From Parcubacteria group bacterium (GTDB lineage: Bacteria > Patescibacteriota > Minisyncoccia > UBA6257 > UBA11618), in assembly GCA_943349395.1 (NCBI GenBank), contig CALQZH010000001.1, positions 19,275-64,096 on the forward strand: a stretch of 44,822 nt of DNA, read 5' to 3'. Positions 9,313 to 17,986 of the stretch are shown here, in pieces (the first letter of the stretch is position 1; every line of letters begins with the position of its first letter). The position numbers and the translations under genes are program-made. A model generated the notes under the pieces. The model was not told the DNA's origin, did not search any database, and worked only from the letters and a program-made list of their open reading frames with translations.

Positions 9313-10034
9313 TCACGCGCTCGCGCGTTCGGGCACGTCAGCGTCCGCATGCGACATGCGGAGCCAGTCGTCAGAGCCCCAGCCTTCGAGCGCGAAGCCG
9401 AGCTTGTGCGCCACGCGCGATGTGATCGACCGTATGCTCGACGCCGATAGGCCGAATAGTCCTGCAATTTCATCGACATGCCGGTACGGGGGATAGCCAT
9501 TGAGGCATAGCCGCCGTTCGAATATTTCCCGGTCCCGATCGGAGATTCGCAGGTCGCGGAGCGTTGCGAGGTAGCGTGCATGGAGCGCCTCCTCGGTGCA
9601 GGTGTTCTCTTTGGCGAGAAGCCGCTCGAGGGGAGTGGGGCCCGGGAAGCACGGATCGACCGTGAACGCCTCCCCGCTCTTGGCATTCGTGGCGACGGTC
9701 TCGGAGACGACGCGCGATCCCGCTTTTGCCACGAGGCAGTCGCGTACTTTGGGGACCGCTACCTCGATGCCCTTGGCGATTTCCTCGATGGAGGGCGATA
9801 TGCCGTGCGTACGGAGAAAAAGGCTTTGAAAGCGCTCTATTTTTCCATAAAGGTTATATTGCCATCGAGCTCTGCGGATATCTTGCCCGGAGTAGATGAT
9901 CCCGTCCTTAATGGCCTGGCGCACGAGGCGCGCGGCGTACGGGTGAAAGGGACCTTCTTCGGGGTTGAATGTCTCGATGGCATTCATAAGGCCAAAGACG
10001 CCTTCGTCCGTGAGGTCGTCGATGTCGAAGTTTG
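9313..10034 (-). pseudogene. 5'-truncated sigma-70 family factor (regions 3-4 intact, region 2 cut)
   Basis: Minus-strand reading NFDIDDLTDEGVFGLMNAIETFNPEEGPFHPYAARLVRQAI...SIEEIAKGIEVAVPKVRDCL...RDREIFERRLCLNGYPPYRHVDEIAGLFGLSASSIRSITSRVAHKL. Homology-like reading stops abruptly near 10034; a TGA lies just upstream and there is no start codon upstream of the cut. Confidence 0.75.
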
Positions 10035-11089
10035 AGCAGCAAGCGACGCCGACTCAAATGGCTGGAAGGGCAATCGAAGGCGCGGCAACTATCGGAACCT
10101 TCGGCGCTGGGCAACCGGCTGGATTCGCTGGTAAGGTCGCGCTTAACTCTGGTCTTGGAGGAGTGGTTGGAGCGGCTCAAGGAATGGAGGAAGGAAAGAC
10201 GCCGAAAGAAATAGCTTCACAGGCGGCATTAGGTGCTGCAGGAGGGGCTTTAATACCCGTTGCTGGGAAAGCGATTGAAATGACTAAAAATGGGCTAACG
10301 GAAGTATTACCGAAAAGCCTTATTAAGGCTTATTTCCCAAGCGAAAAGGACATTAGTGAGCACTTAATCAAGAATACGAAGCTTGGATTCACGAAGACGA
10401 TGCTTTCGAATGCAAAAGACAATGTAGGGAGCCTCTCTAAGGAAATAAATGAAATCCTTGAAAGTAACCCCGATATTTTCATTGATAAAAATAAGCTATT
10501 GAAAAGCGTCGCGCAATCTTATGGGCAAACCGGCGGTGGCGGAACCATTAAAAGTTCTGAAGTAATAAAGTTAATTCAAAGAATAGCACCGGATTCCAAG
10601 GGCTTGCTTTTACGGGACTCTTTAAGCCTTAAGGACGCGAATAGACTTCGAATGGCGATAGATAAGGCACTTGGGGATAGATTTTTCCTTGCAAAGCACA
10701 GCCCCTTTGCGAAGGAAGTTGCCGGTAATTTCAATTCCTTTTTAAGGGAAACCGTTAAGAGTAATGCGCCTAAAACGATACCTATTTTTGACGAACTTTC
10801 AAAGGAAATAAATGTGAGAAATGCCCTCCAAAAATCCATTAAAAAGTTCGGACGCGTTAATTTAAGGGACTTAATCTCGATTGTAACCGGCGCAACAGCC
10901 GGTGCTACGCAGGGTGTTTTCGGTGCGATGGCGGGCGCGGCGGGCGGTGTCGTCGGTGAAAGGGTCTTGACTAGTCCGTCGGTAGGACTCGGTGTCGCAA
11001 AGGGACTGTCTCAGCTCGGTCGAGTTTCCATACCAAAAGCCGGTAAGGATATCGTGAGATTCGGGGTTATGAAGGCTATCTCTCAATAA
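10035..11089 (+). CDS. phage-like protein, probably 5'-truncated at the junction
   Basis: Ala/Gly-rich repeats GMEEGKTPKEIASQAALGAAGGALIPVAGKAIEM and GATAGATQGVFGAMAGAAGGVVGERV resemble phage virion/injection-type proteins. AT-richer than its neighbours. The in-frame extension to 9965 is antisense to the sigma gene. Confidence 0.5.
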
Positions 11090-11324
11090 AAACGAAGATA
11101 ATACCCACCATGGCCCCGATGATAATACCTGCTAAGAAACCCATAAATCGGTTAGTGTCAATTTTATCATAACCGAACGGAAAATGCAAAAATGGATTTT
11201 CTGACTATCGTAAAGACGTTTGCTAGTGATACCCAGGGAGGGGTTATGTTAATTCTATCGGTCGCTCTTTTTTCTTGCATACAGTATCTTTTGAATAAGC
11301 ATCAGACTCTACGCGCATAAAAAA

Positions 11325-11350
11325 CTCCGGGAGGCTGGGACCTCCCGGAG
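11325..11350 (-). terminator. purM-like gene terminator CTCCGGGAGG...CCTCCCGGAG
   Basis: Perfect 10-bp stem plus T-run on the minus strand. Confidence 0.8.
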
Positions 11351-11376
11351 CGGTACTTGGAGCGAGATTCTCAGGG

Positions 11377-12483
11377 TCATCGGACTGCCAGCGTCTCCCC
11401 GGAATATTCGAGGTTTTTAGGCTCGATGACGACTTTCTTCTCGCCGTTCTCGATGTGTCCTGCGACCAGGGCTCCGAGATGGAGTTTGCGGGCGACATCG
11501 AGGACTGTCTCCGCATCGCCCTTTTCGACATAGAGCGCGAAACCCGCGCCCATGTTGAGATTGCCGAATGCCTCCCGATCATCGACTGGCCCATGCTCTT
11601 GCAGGAAATCGAAGATCGGAAGCTGTTTCGGCAGCCGTTCGATGATATACGCGAACGGCTGGGTCGCGCGCATGAGCTTGCGCCAGCCGTGGCCGGTGAT
11701 ATTGACCGCGTAGTGAATGTCCACGCCGCGATCGAGACAGTCTTCGACGAGTCCGACATAGATAAGCGTCGGATCGAGAAGCGTCTCGCCGTAGGATCGG
11801 CCATCGCTGAGTTCCGTTCGGTAGCCCTGCGGCAGTGTGTCGGCGATTGTCCGTGCGAGGGTGAGCCCGTTCGCATGGATGCCCGAGCTCTCAATGATCA
11901 CGATCGCGTCCCCATGCGTGATGGTGCCGGTGATCAGGCGGGCTTTCGGCTTCACGATGCCGATTGCCGAGCCGGAGAGCACGACGGCTTCCGGCGTGAC
12001 GACTCCCTTGAGCGTAGGCGTTTCGCCGCCGCCCCAGGCGCATCGTGCCATGGTGCAGGCCCTCTTCCAGCCGAGAATGAGATCGTCCGAGCGCTTCTCG
12101 TCCTTGAACCAGTCAGATGAGCCGACCGCGAGATGCATCGCCACCGAGAGCGGATGCGCTCCCACGGTGATGAGATCGTTCACGATCATGGCGACGGTAT
12201 CTTGGGCGATCCGGTCGTAATGCGATATGCCGGTAAGGGCGTACATCGCGTCGGCAACAAGGTTCTTCGTGCCGAGTCCCTCTTCGACGTGGGCAAGGTA
12301 GCTGTCGAGCGTCTCGATGAGGTAGGCGCTCTCTCCGCGACTCGCTTCGAGTTCTCGGAACTCGCCGCCGTTGAGGCGGGCGATGTTGCGTGCCGTCTCT
12401 CGCGCCGCCAATTGGCACGCTTTCTTGAACGGGTCCATAGCGCCGTAAATTACGCCGGTATCGGCGTAGGTCATCGTGATCAT
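11377..12483 (-). CDS. purM: phosphoribosylformylglycinamidine cyclo-ligase (AIR synthase) family protein
   Basis: MITMTYADTGVIYGAMDPFKKACQ...AMIVNDLITVGAHPLSVAMHLAVG...ESSGIHANGLTLARTI...NITGHGWRKLMRA...NMGAGFALYV. Confidence 0.85.
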   Translation of the reverse strand: MITMTYADTGVIYGAMDPFKKACQLAARETARNIARLNGGEFRELEASRGESAYLIETLDSYLAHVEEGLGTKNLVADAMYALTGISHYDRIAQDTVAMIVNDLITVGAHPLSVAMHLAVGSSDWFKDEKRSDDLILGWKRACTMARCAWGGGETPTLKGVVTPEAVVLSGSAIGIVKPKARLITGTITHGDAIVIIESSGIHANGLTLARTIADTLPQGYRTELSDGRSYGETLLDPTLIYVGLVEDCLDRGVDIHYAVNITGHGWRKLMRATQPFAYIIERLPKQLPIFDFLQEHGPVDDREAFGNLNMGAGFALYVEKGDAETVLDVARKLHLGALVAGHIENGEKKVVIEPKNLEYSGETLAVR

Positions 12484-12682
12484 GTTCGGATCCTTTCGGA
12501 TGGTGGTTAGGGAATCAAAGGACGGGGCTATGATGCCATGGTTAGAAGGAGTTGGCAATGAATGTGGAGGGGGCGGGATCTTGGGCTTGTTATGTGATGA
12601 GGCGATCTATCGATTGATGCGGATAATTTCGAAAGTGGTATGATGGGATCGTTAATAATAGGTTAAAATCATCGATGAACGC

Positions 12683-13150
12683 ATGAAAGATAAGATCACT
12701 GTATTTTTTTGGTTTGATAGGGATTTGAAGGAGGTGGTTGCATACTACCGGGACATCCTTAATAAGGGTGGAAAAGCATATTTCGAGGAAGTCGCATATA
12801 ACCTGATGTCTGATGTGCCGGGGCAGAAAGTCGAATTGGCTACGGTAAGGATCTTCGGGAGCGCCTATCACTTCATGGGGGCACGACGTCATGTTGATTT
12901 TAATGAATCCGTATCTTTGATGATTACTACCGAAGACCAGGCAGAAACGGATTATTATTGGGACGCGTTCACAAAAGAAGGTAAGGAAATCGAGTGTGGT
13001 TGGTGCAGGGATAAGTACGGATTATCCTGGCAGATAACCCCTAGAAAGCTATTAGAGCTGAACACAAGCAAGGATAAGGATGTGGCACGGTATGCCATGC
13101 AACAAATGATGAAGATGAAGAAGATCGTCATTAAAGATCTAGAGAGGTAG
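12683..13150 (+). CDS. VOC/PhnB-like family protein (3-demethylubiquinone-9 3-methyltransferase fold)
   Basis: KITVFFWFDRDLKEVVAYYRDIL...FMGARRHVDFNESVSLMITTEDQAETDYYWDAFTKEGKEIECGWCRDKYGLSWQITP. Confidence 0.88.
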   Translation: MKDKITVFFWFDRDLKEVVAYYRDILNKGGKAYFEEVAYNLMSDVPGQKVELATVRIFGSAYHFMGARRHVDFNESVSLMITTEDQAETDYYWDAFTKEGKEIECGWCRDKYGLSWQITPRKLLELNTSKDKDVARYAMQQMMKMKKIVIKDLER

Positions 13151-13167
13151 CTGTCGTCGAGGAAGAT

Positions 13168-13286
13168 GGGATTCGCCTGCCGCGGTGGGACCTTACAAAT
13201 GGAGGGTGGGATTCGCCCCTTCGCCGCCTATGCGGCTCGGAATCTTCGGCTCCTATTAGGAGCCTGCGACCCGCGGTTCGAATCAG
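13168..13286. repeat. T-arm-bounded repeat array downstream of tRNA-Ser (cluster A)
   Basis: ATGGGATTCGCC...GGTGGGATTCGCCCCTTCGCCGCCTATGCGGCTCGGAATCTTCGGCTCCTATTAGGAGCCTGCGACCCGCGGTTCGAATC; near-identical core at 32448..32525. Confidence 0.85.
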
Positions 13287-13294
13287 CACCCACC

Positions 13295-13335
13295 ACTAAC
13301 AAAAGAGATGCCGTGAAGGCATCTCTTTTGTTAGT
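13295..13335. repeat. perfect 18-bp hairpin immediately 3' of tRNA-Ser
   Basis: ACTAACAAAAGAGATGCC-GTGAA-GGCATCTCTTTTGTTAGT. Confidence 0.95.
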
Positions 13336-13336
13336 G

Positions 13337-13420
13337 CGGAGGAGGTGGGATTCGAACCCACGAGACCCTTTCGAGTCGAGGATTAGCAATCCTCTGCCTT
13401 GACCGCTAGGCTACTCCTCC
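13337..13420 (-). tRNA. tRNA-Ser(GCT)
   Basis: GGAGGAGTAGCCTAGCGGTCAAGGCAGAGGATTGCTAATCCTCGACTCG...GGGTTCGAATCCCACCTCCTCC cloverleaf with long variable arm. Confidence 0.93.
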
Positions 13421-13490
13421 AGTCCTGCCTAGTATATCCCGATTATCGAGCTTGATCAAACGCCGGCCTATCCCCTATCATCCGCGTCAT

Positions 13491-13973
13491 ATGGTCGCCA
13501 TCCTCCATAATATCCGGAGCGCGCACAACGTCGCCTCGATATTCCGCACCGCGGACGGCGCGGGAGTCCAGAAGCTCTATCTCTGCGGCATAACGCCGGG
13601 ACCGCTCGATGTCTTCGGCCGCAACCGGGAAGACTTCGCGAAGGTGGCGCTCGGTGCCGAAAAGGCGGTGTCGTTCGAGAAAGTCGCGCGCACTGCGGAC
13701 TGCATTAGGCGTCTCAAGGCCGCGGGCTACTTCGTATGCGCGCTCGAGCTCGCTCCAGGCGCGGTCCCCTACTGCGATGCAGTCTTCTTGAAGGCGCATG
13801 CGGGAAAGATCGCGATCGTAGTGGGCCACGAGACAGAGGGCATCCCGAAGCGGATTCTCGCGCGGTGTGACGCCGTCGTTTCGATCCCCATGCGCGGCAT
13901 GAAGGAATCGCTCAATGTCTCCGTGGCCTTCGGTGTGATCGCTTTCGAAATGGCCCGTTATCGGTTATCGTGA
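13491..13973 (+). CDS. SpoU/TrmH family RNA methyltransferase
   Basis: MVAILHNIRSAHNVASIFRTADGAGVQKLYLCG...IAIVVGHETEGIP...VVSIPMRGMKESLNVSVAFGVIAFEMAR. Confidence 0.94.
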   Translation: MVAILHNIRSAHNVASIFRTADGAGVQKLYLCGITPGPLDVFGRNREDFAKVALGAEKAVSFEKVARTADCIRRLKAAGYFVCALELAPGAVPYCDAVFLKAHAGKIAIVVGHETEGIPKRILARCDAVVSIPMRGMKESLNVSVAFGVIAFEMARYRLS

Positions 13974-15616
13974 CTTTATCTAATAAGCTAACGAAGCTAA
14001 CAGCTAAAGAAGCTAGTATCATGTTCGGCCTGGAGAAAATCGCGTCGAAAATAGAGATCCCGCCCGAGGGCGTGGGAGCCGACTTGGCCATCCCCTGCTT
14101 CCGGGAGGATCCCGAAGCGACGGCCGAAAAAATCCGCGCCTTGAAGAACCCGCTTTTCAGGGAGGTGGTCGTGAAGGGGCGCTACGTGAACGTCTCGTTC
14201 GACTGCGCCGTCTTGGCACCGCTCGTGCTCGCGGAGGTCGCGGCGAAGAAAGACGCGTATGGCTGGAACGACAGCGGTGGGGGAAAGAAGGTGATGATCG
14301 AGTACTCGGCCCCGAATATCGCGAAGCCCATGCATATGGGCCACGCGCGCAACAACGCGATCGGCCACGCGCTCGTTAACCTCTACCGCGCGAACGGCTA
14401 CGAGGTGATCACGACGAACCACTACGGCGACTGGGGTATGTCTTTGGCGAAGATCATGCTCGCGTACGGCAAGTGGGGAAATCGCGCGGAATTCGACAAG
14501 GACCCGGTCCGGCACCTGCTTGGCCTCTACGTGCGGATGACGAAGGAATCTGCGGATAACCCGGCGCTCGAAGACGAGGCGCGCGCGCTGTTCAGGAAGC
14601 TCGAGGGCGGCGACCGGGGGCTCCATGCGACGTGGCAGGAGTTCCGCGACGTGAGCGTCGCGAACTTCGAGCGGATGTACGGCCTCCTCGGGATCTCCTT
14701 CGACGTGAAGAACGGGGAGAGCTTCTATACGGAATTCATCCCTAGGGCGATCGAGGAGGCGCTCGCGAAAGGCGCGGCGCACTACGGCGAGGCGGCGGAA
14801 GGCGGCGAGGGAAAGCCCGTCGCCGTGAATCTCGATGCGTGGAAGCTCCCCTCATTCCTATTGCAGAAGAGCGACGGCGCGTCGCTCTATGGCGCCCGCG
14901 ACATCGCGGTCGTGAAGTGGCGGCTCGAGCACTATGACGTGGAGAAGATCGTCTACGTCGTGGGGCACGAGCAGGAGCTCTACCTGAAGCAGATTTTCAA
15001 GACGATGGGGCTCATGGGCTACCCGGAGGAGAAGCTCGCGCACGTGAGCTATGGCATGGTGACTCAGGGCGGCAAGAAGATCTCGACGCGCACGGGCAAT
15101 ATCGTGTTCCTCGAGGACGGCTTCGAGGACGCAATCGCGCGCGCGAAGGGAATAAAAGAGGTGGGCATCGGCGCGATCATCTATAATATGCTTTCGATGG
15201 GCCGGGAGCACGACATCGCGTTCTCGTGGGACGCGGCGATGAGCGTTCAGGGCAATAGCGCGCCTTATATCCAGTACGCGTACGTGCGCGCGAAGGCCAT
15301 CCTCGAGAAGGCCGATGCCCCCGCTCCCCTGCCAGCGCCCTACACGCACCCAGTCCTCGAGCGCGAGGCGGCGCTCTTGAAACTCGTCGCGCATTTCCCG
15401 GGGGTTGTGTGGCAGGCGCACGCGCTCGAGGCGCCGCACCTCATAGCGACATTCCTGAACGCCTTCGCGCAGGAGTTCAACCGCTTCTACGCCTCGGTGC
15501 CGGTATTGGAAGATGGTGAGGGTCGCGATCTGCGCCTCGCGCTCGTCGCGGCTTCGGCACAAGTTATCAAAAACGGCCTCTGGCTCCTTGGCATTGCCGT
15601 GCCGGAGCGGATGTAA
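13970..15616 (+). CDS. argS: arginyl-tRNA synthetase
   Basis: VMIEYSAPNIAKPMHMGHARNNAIGHALVNLYRANGYEVITTNHYGDWG...YGMVTQGGKKISTRTGNIVFLED; start may be 14021 (MFGLEKI). Confidence 0.97.
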   Translation: MTLSNKLTKLTAKEASIMFGLEKIASKIEIPPEGVGADLAIPCFREDPEATAEKIRALKNPLFREVVVKGRYVNVSFDCAVLAPLVLAEVAAKKDAYGWNDSGGGKKVMIEYSAPNIAKPMHMGHARNNAIGHALVNLYRANGYEVITTNHYGDWGMSLAKIMLAYGKWGNRAEFDKDPVRHLLGLYVRMTKESADNPALEDEARALFRKLEGGDRGLHATWQEFRDVSVANFERMYGLLGISFDVKNGESFYTEFIPRAIEEALAKGAAHYGEAAEGGEGKPVAVNLDAWKLPSFLLQKSDGASLYGARDIAVVKWRLEHYDVEKIVYVVGHEQELYLKQIFKTMGLMGYPEEKLAHVSYGMVTQGGKKISTRTGNIVFLEDGFEDAIARAKGIKEVGIGAIIYNMLSMGREHDIAFSWDAAMSVQGNSAPYIQYAYVRAKAILEKADAPAPLPAPYTHPVLEREAALLKLVAHFPGVVWQAHALEAPHLIATFLNAFAQEFNRFYASVPVLEDGEGRDLRLALVAASAQVIKNGLWLLGIAVPERM

Positions 15617-15704
15617 TACATTTATTTTTGTTGTGGGGTAGATGGAGGCGGACGAGATGCTGGCCAAGCTGGCAATCTTAGGTGGCCTTTCGAAGCCCCA
15701 AACA

Positions 15705-15745
15705 CCCTCCGTGCTGACCATGGCAGTTCACGGAGGGATGTTTTT
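15705..15745 (+). terminator. rho-independent terminator CCCTCCGTG...CACGGAGGG-ATGTTTTT
   Basis: 9-bp stem followed by T-run, downstream of argS. Confidence 0.8.
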
Positions 15746-15925
15746 ATATGACGCGAAGGAATACTTGCGGTTCCTAATAGGATGTGTTACTATATCATCG
15801 GTTTCAGAAGAGGCGGTCGATTGTTCCTTCATGGCGTAAGATACTGGTATCTTCCTAAGAACTTTGCGGACACCCTTTTTGCGGTAGTCATGGGAAGCTG
15901 CCTGAAGGCATTGGCTGTCCTATTC

Positions 15926-15968
15926 GCCCCGGCTCGCATGAGAGAGCGAGTTCGGGGTTATTTTTTTG
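15926..15968 (+). terminator. rho-independent terminator CCCCGGCTCGC...GCGAGTTCGGGG-TTATTTTTTT
   Basis: Stem-loop plus T7. Confidence 0.8.
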
Positions 15969-16047
15969 CCTGTTTTGACACGGTATTCAGGATGGCGTTA
16001 TATGAGTGGGTTCATTGAATTCCCAATACCTCGAAAGGAGGTGTGTT

Positions 16048-16743
16048 ATGGGCTTCTCGGCCCGTTTGCTTATCGTGTATCCCGATCCGCCGAAGGAGGG
16101 CATTCCCGTATGGAGGTCCCACGAAGTCATTGATTTCGGGGAAATTACCCGCTTGGAAAAGCTCACGGGCGAGGCGGGCGGAAGCCCGTACAATCCCAAT
16201 GGGCATGTGCGGGCGGGAATATGCGCCATGCGCATGATGCTTGAGCGCCTATGGCCTCGCGCGGAGAATCCGCGCCGCGAATGGTTCGCGCCGGATATCC
16301 TCGTGTATAGGGATAATTCGGGTATCGTCCAGGCACGTGCGGTGGCGGATGAGGCGGGCGCGAAAGAGTGTATCGATTGCGGCACGCGTAACCCGCAAAC
16401 GGATAGTATCTACGACGTGAGCGGGGGCAAGCGCTATCCGTCCCTGAAGCGCATCCGCGAGCACAATATTCTGATCTCGCTCGAGGATGGGGAATTATGG
16501 GAACGCCTCAAATCACGGCAGTACCATGTCATAAGCGATGCGCCGATCATGTGGGCGCCGTGTGCCGAGATTGCCCAGTGGATGAGGGAAGACGAGTTGG
16601 GAGGATCGGCCGCCTTCCTCGAAGCTGCGAAGGATAAGGTCTCGCTCGCGCGCGTGACGGGTTGGAGGAAATATTTGCGCGAAGTGGGCGCGGCAGATGC
16701 GCGAGCGCTCTTCCTCTTTCCGACCTGCGATCATGGGATGTGA
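16048..16743 (+). CDS. hypothetical protein with Cys motif (CIDCGTRNPQ)
   Basis: Strong RBS AAGGAGGTGTGTT-ATG; 231-aa ORF. Confidence 0.7.
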   Translation: MGFSARLLIVYPDPPKEGIPVWRSHEVIDFGEITRLEKLTGEAGGSPYNPNGHVRAGICAMRMMLERLWPRAENPRREWFAPDILVYRDNSGIVQARAVADEAGAKECIDCGTRNPQTDSIYDVSGGKRYPSLKRIREHNILISLEDGELWERLKSRQYHVISDAPIMWAPCAEIAQWMREDELGGSAAFLEAAKDKVSLARVTGWRKYLREVGAADARALFLFPTCDHGM

Positions 16744-16836
16744 GATATGTTCTAGTGCGCTGCGCCCCGTCGGATGACGGGGTTTTTTCTATATGGATGC
16801 ATGCGGGAATTTGCAGTGCGGGGTATACTCATACGT

Positions 16837-17424
16837 ATGAAGGGTATCGCGAAGAAAGCTCGGATCAAGGACGAATTTTCGGTATTGGAGGCGCTCCATG
16901 CGAAGGGCGTTGCCGTGCCTCCCTTCGCGACCGACCTGCGGGATATCGGGGGCGTGGGGCTTCCGGCCTTCGTCATCGCGCGCGGCGGGGGCGGGGCGAC
17001 AAAGAAGGAAGCGGTCGCGCGGTACGGGGATATCGCCCCCGCGATCGCGAAAGCGTCGCGCGGCGGCGCGGAGGTGTTCGTGCAGAAGAGCGTTGCGGGG
17101 CACGAGATCGCCTGCGGCGTGATGCGCCATGAGCGGAAGTTGGTACCCCTCATGCCTATCGAGGCTATCCCCCGCGCGCGGCACGAGAGCGTGCCGTGGC
17201 ATCTCTCGGAGCGGCAGATCGGGCATGTGCAGGCGCTCGCGCTCGCGGCGCACAAGGCGCTCGGAATCGCCACGCACTCGTGCGTGCGGTGCGTCATGTC
17301 GGGGCAGGAGGCCTACGTGACGGCGGTCGAGCTCTCCCCTGCTCTCGCGCACGGGAGCCTGTTCGCGCATAGCGCTGCGGTCGTGGGCTTCACGCTCGCG
17401 GAACTCGAAAAATCATTATCATGA
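16837..17424 (+). CDS. D-Ala-D-Ala ligase-like ATP-grasp protein, short and degenerate
   Basis: VFVQKSVAGHEIACGVMRHERKLVPLMPIEAIP...HVQALALAAHKALGIATHSCVRCVMSGQEAYVTAVELSPALAHGSLFAHSAAVVGFTLAELEKSL aligns by eye to the Ddl C-terminus. Confidence 0.55.
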   Translation: MKGIAKKARIKDEFSVLEALHAKGVAVPPFATDLRDIGGVGLPAFVIARGGGGATKKEAVARYGDIAPAIAKASRGGAEVFVQKSVAGHEIACGVMRHERKLVPLMPIEAIPRARHESVPWHLSERQIGHVQALALAAHKALGIATHSCVRCVMSGQEAYVTAVELSPALAHGSLFAHSAAVVGFTLAELEKSLS

Positions 17425-17858
17425 TCACCTGGTCATCCCCCGAATTCCACTATCACGAGAAGGACGAGGCGTGGCCCGTCATCGTGGTTTTGGCGGGCAT
17501 GGCGATCGCGGGCATATCGCTCTGGCAGCACAACTTCCTCTTCTTCGTGTTCACCTTGATCGCCACCGGCCTCGCGGTCGTGTGGGGAACCCGCCAGCCG
17601 CGGCACTTCGAATTCTCGCTCGAGAAGCGCGGCGTGCGCATAGACGGGAAGATCCATCCGTACCACGACTTCGACGGCTTCGCGATCGACAGCGGCACGC
17701 TCCAATTGAGCACGAGAAGCCTCCTGCATCCCCGTTTTTCCATACTGATCCCCGAGGAGCGCGCGGGCGACATCCACGGGCATCTCCTGGCATTTTTGCC
17801 CGAAATCGAGTATGATGAATCATTCATAGAGGCGCTCGGGCGCATCGCGCGCTTCTGA
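17421..17858 (+). CDS. membrane protein, two N-terminal TM helices
   Basis: VIVVLAGMAIAGISLWQHNFLFFVFTLIATGLAVVWG; ATG overlaps the previous stop. Confidence 0.75.
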   Translation: MITWSSPEFHYHEKDEAWPVIVVLAGMAIAGISLWQHNFLFFVFTLIATGLAVVWGTRQPRHFEFSLEKRGVRIDGKIHPYHDFDGFAIDSGTLQLSTRSLLHPRFSILIPEERAGDIHGHLLAFLPEIEYDESFIEALGRIARF

Positions 17859-17867
17859 TCGAAAGCC

Positions 17868-17939
17868 GTCCTCATAGCTCAATGGATAGAGTGTAGCCCT
17901 GCGAAGGCTGAGATTGTGGTTCGATTCCACATGGGGACA
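17868..17939 (+). tRNA. tRNA-Arg(GCG)
   Basis: GTCCTCATAGCTCAATGGATAGAGTGTAGCCCTGCGAAGGCTGAGATTGTGGTTCGATTCCACATGGGGACA; anticodon loop CTGCGAA. Confidence 0.9.
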
Positions 17940-17940
17940 C

Positions 17941-17980
17941 ATATATCAAACGCCCCCTGCACAGGGGGCGTTTGATATAT
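17941..17980. repeat. perfect 18-bp hairpin, 4-nt loop, immediately 3' of tRNA-Arg
   Basis: ATATATCAAACGCCCCCT-GCAC-AGGGGGCGTTTGATATAT. Confidence 0.97.
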
Positions 17981-17986
17981 GCTTTC

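Noticed and set aside
9965-10034. N-terminal 23 residues of the 374-aa phage-like ORF (MNVSMAFIRPKTPSSVRSS...)
   Set aside because: This segment is antisense to a clearly coding sigma-factor segment, so it is probably read-through across the junction.
13168-13286. Possible CRISPR array in the repeat region near tRNA-Ser, and likewise 18959-19162 and 32448-32716
   Set aside because: Repeats are T-arm inverted/direct pairs with structured cores, not constant direct repeats with unique spacers of uniform length; no cas genes in the window.
13261-13286. Possible additional tRNA genes from T-arm sequences such as GCGGTTCGAATC
   Set aside because: No acceptor, D- or anticodon arms; only T-arm-like pieces.
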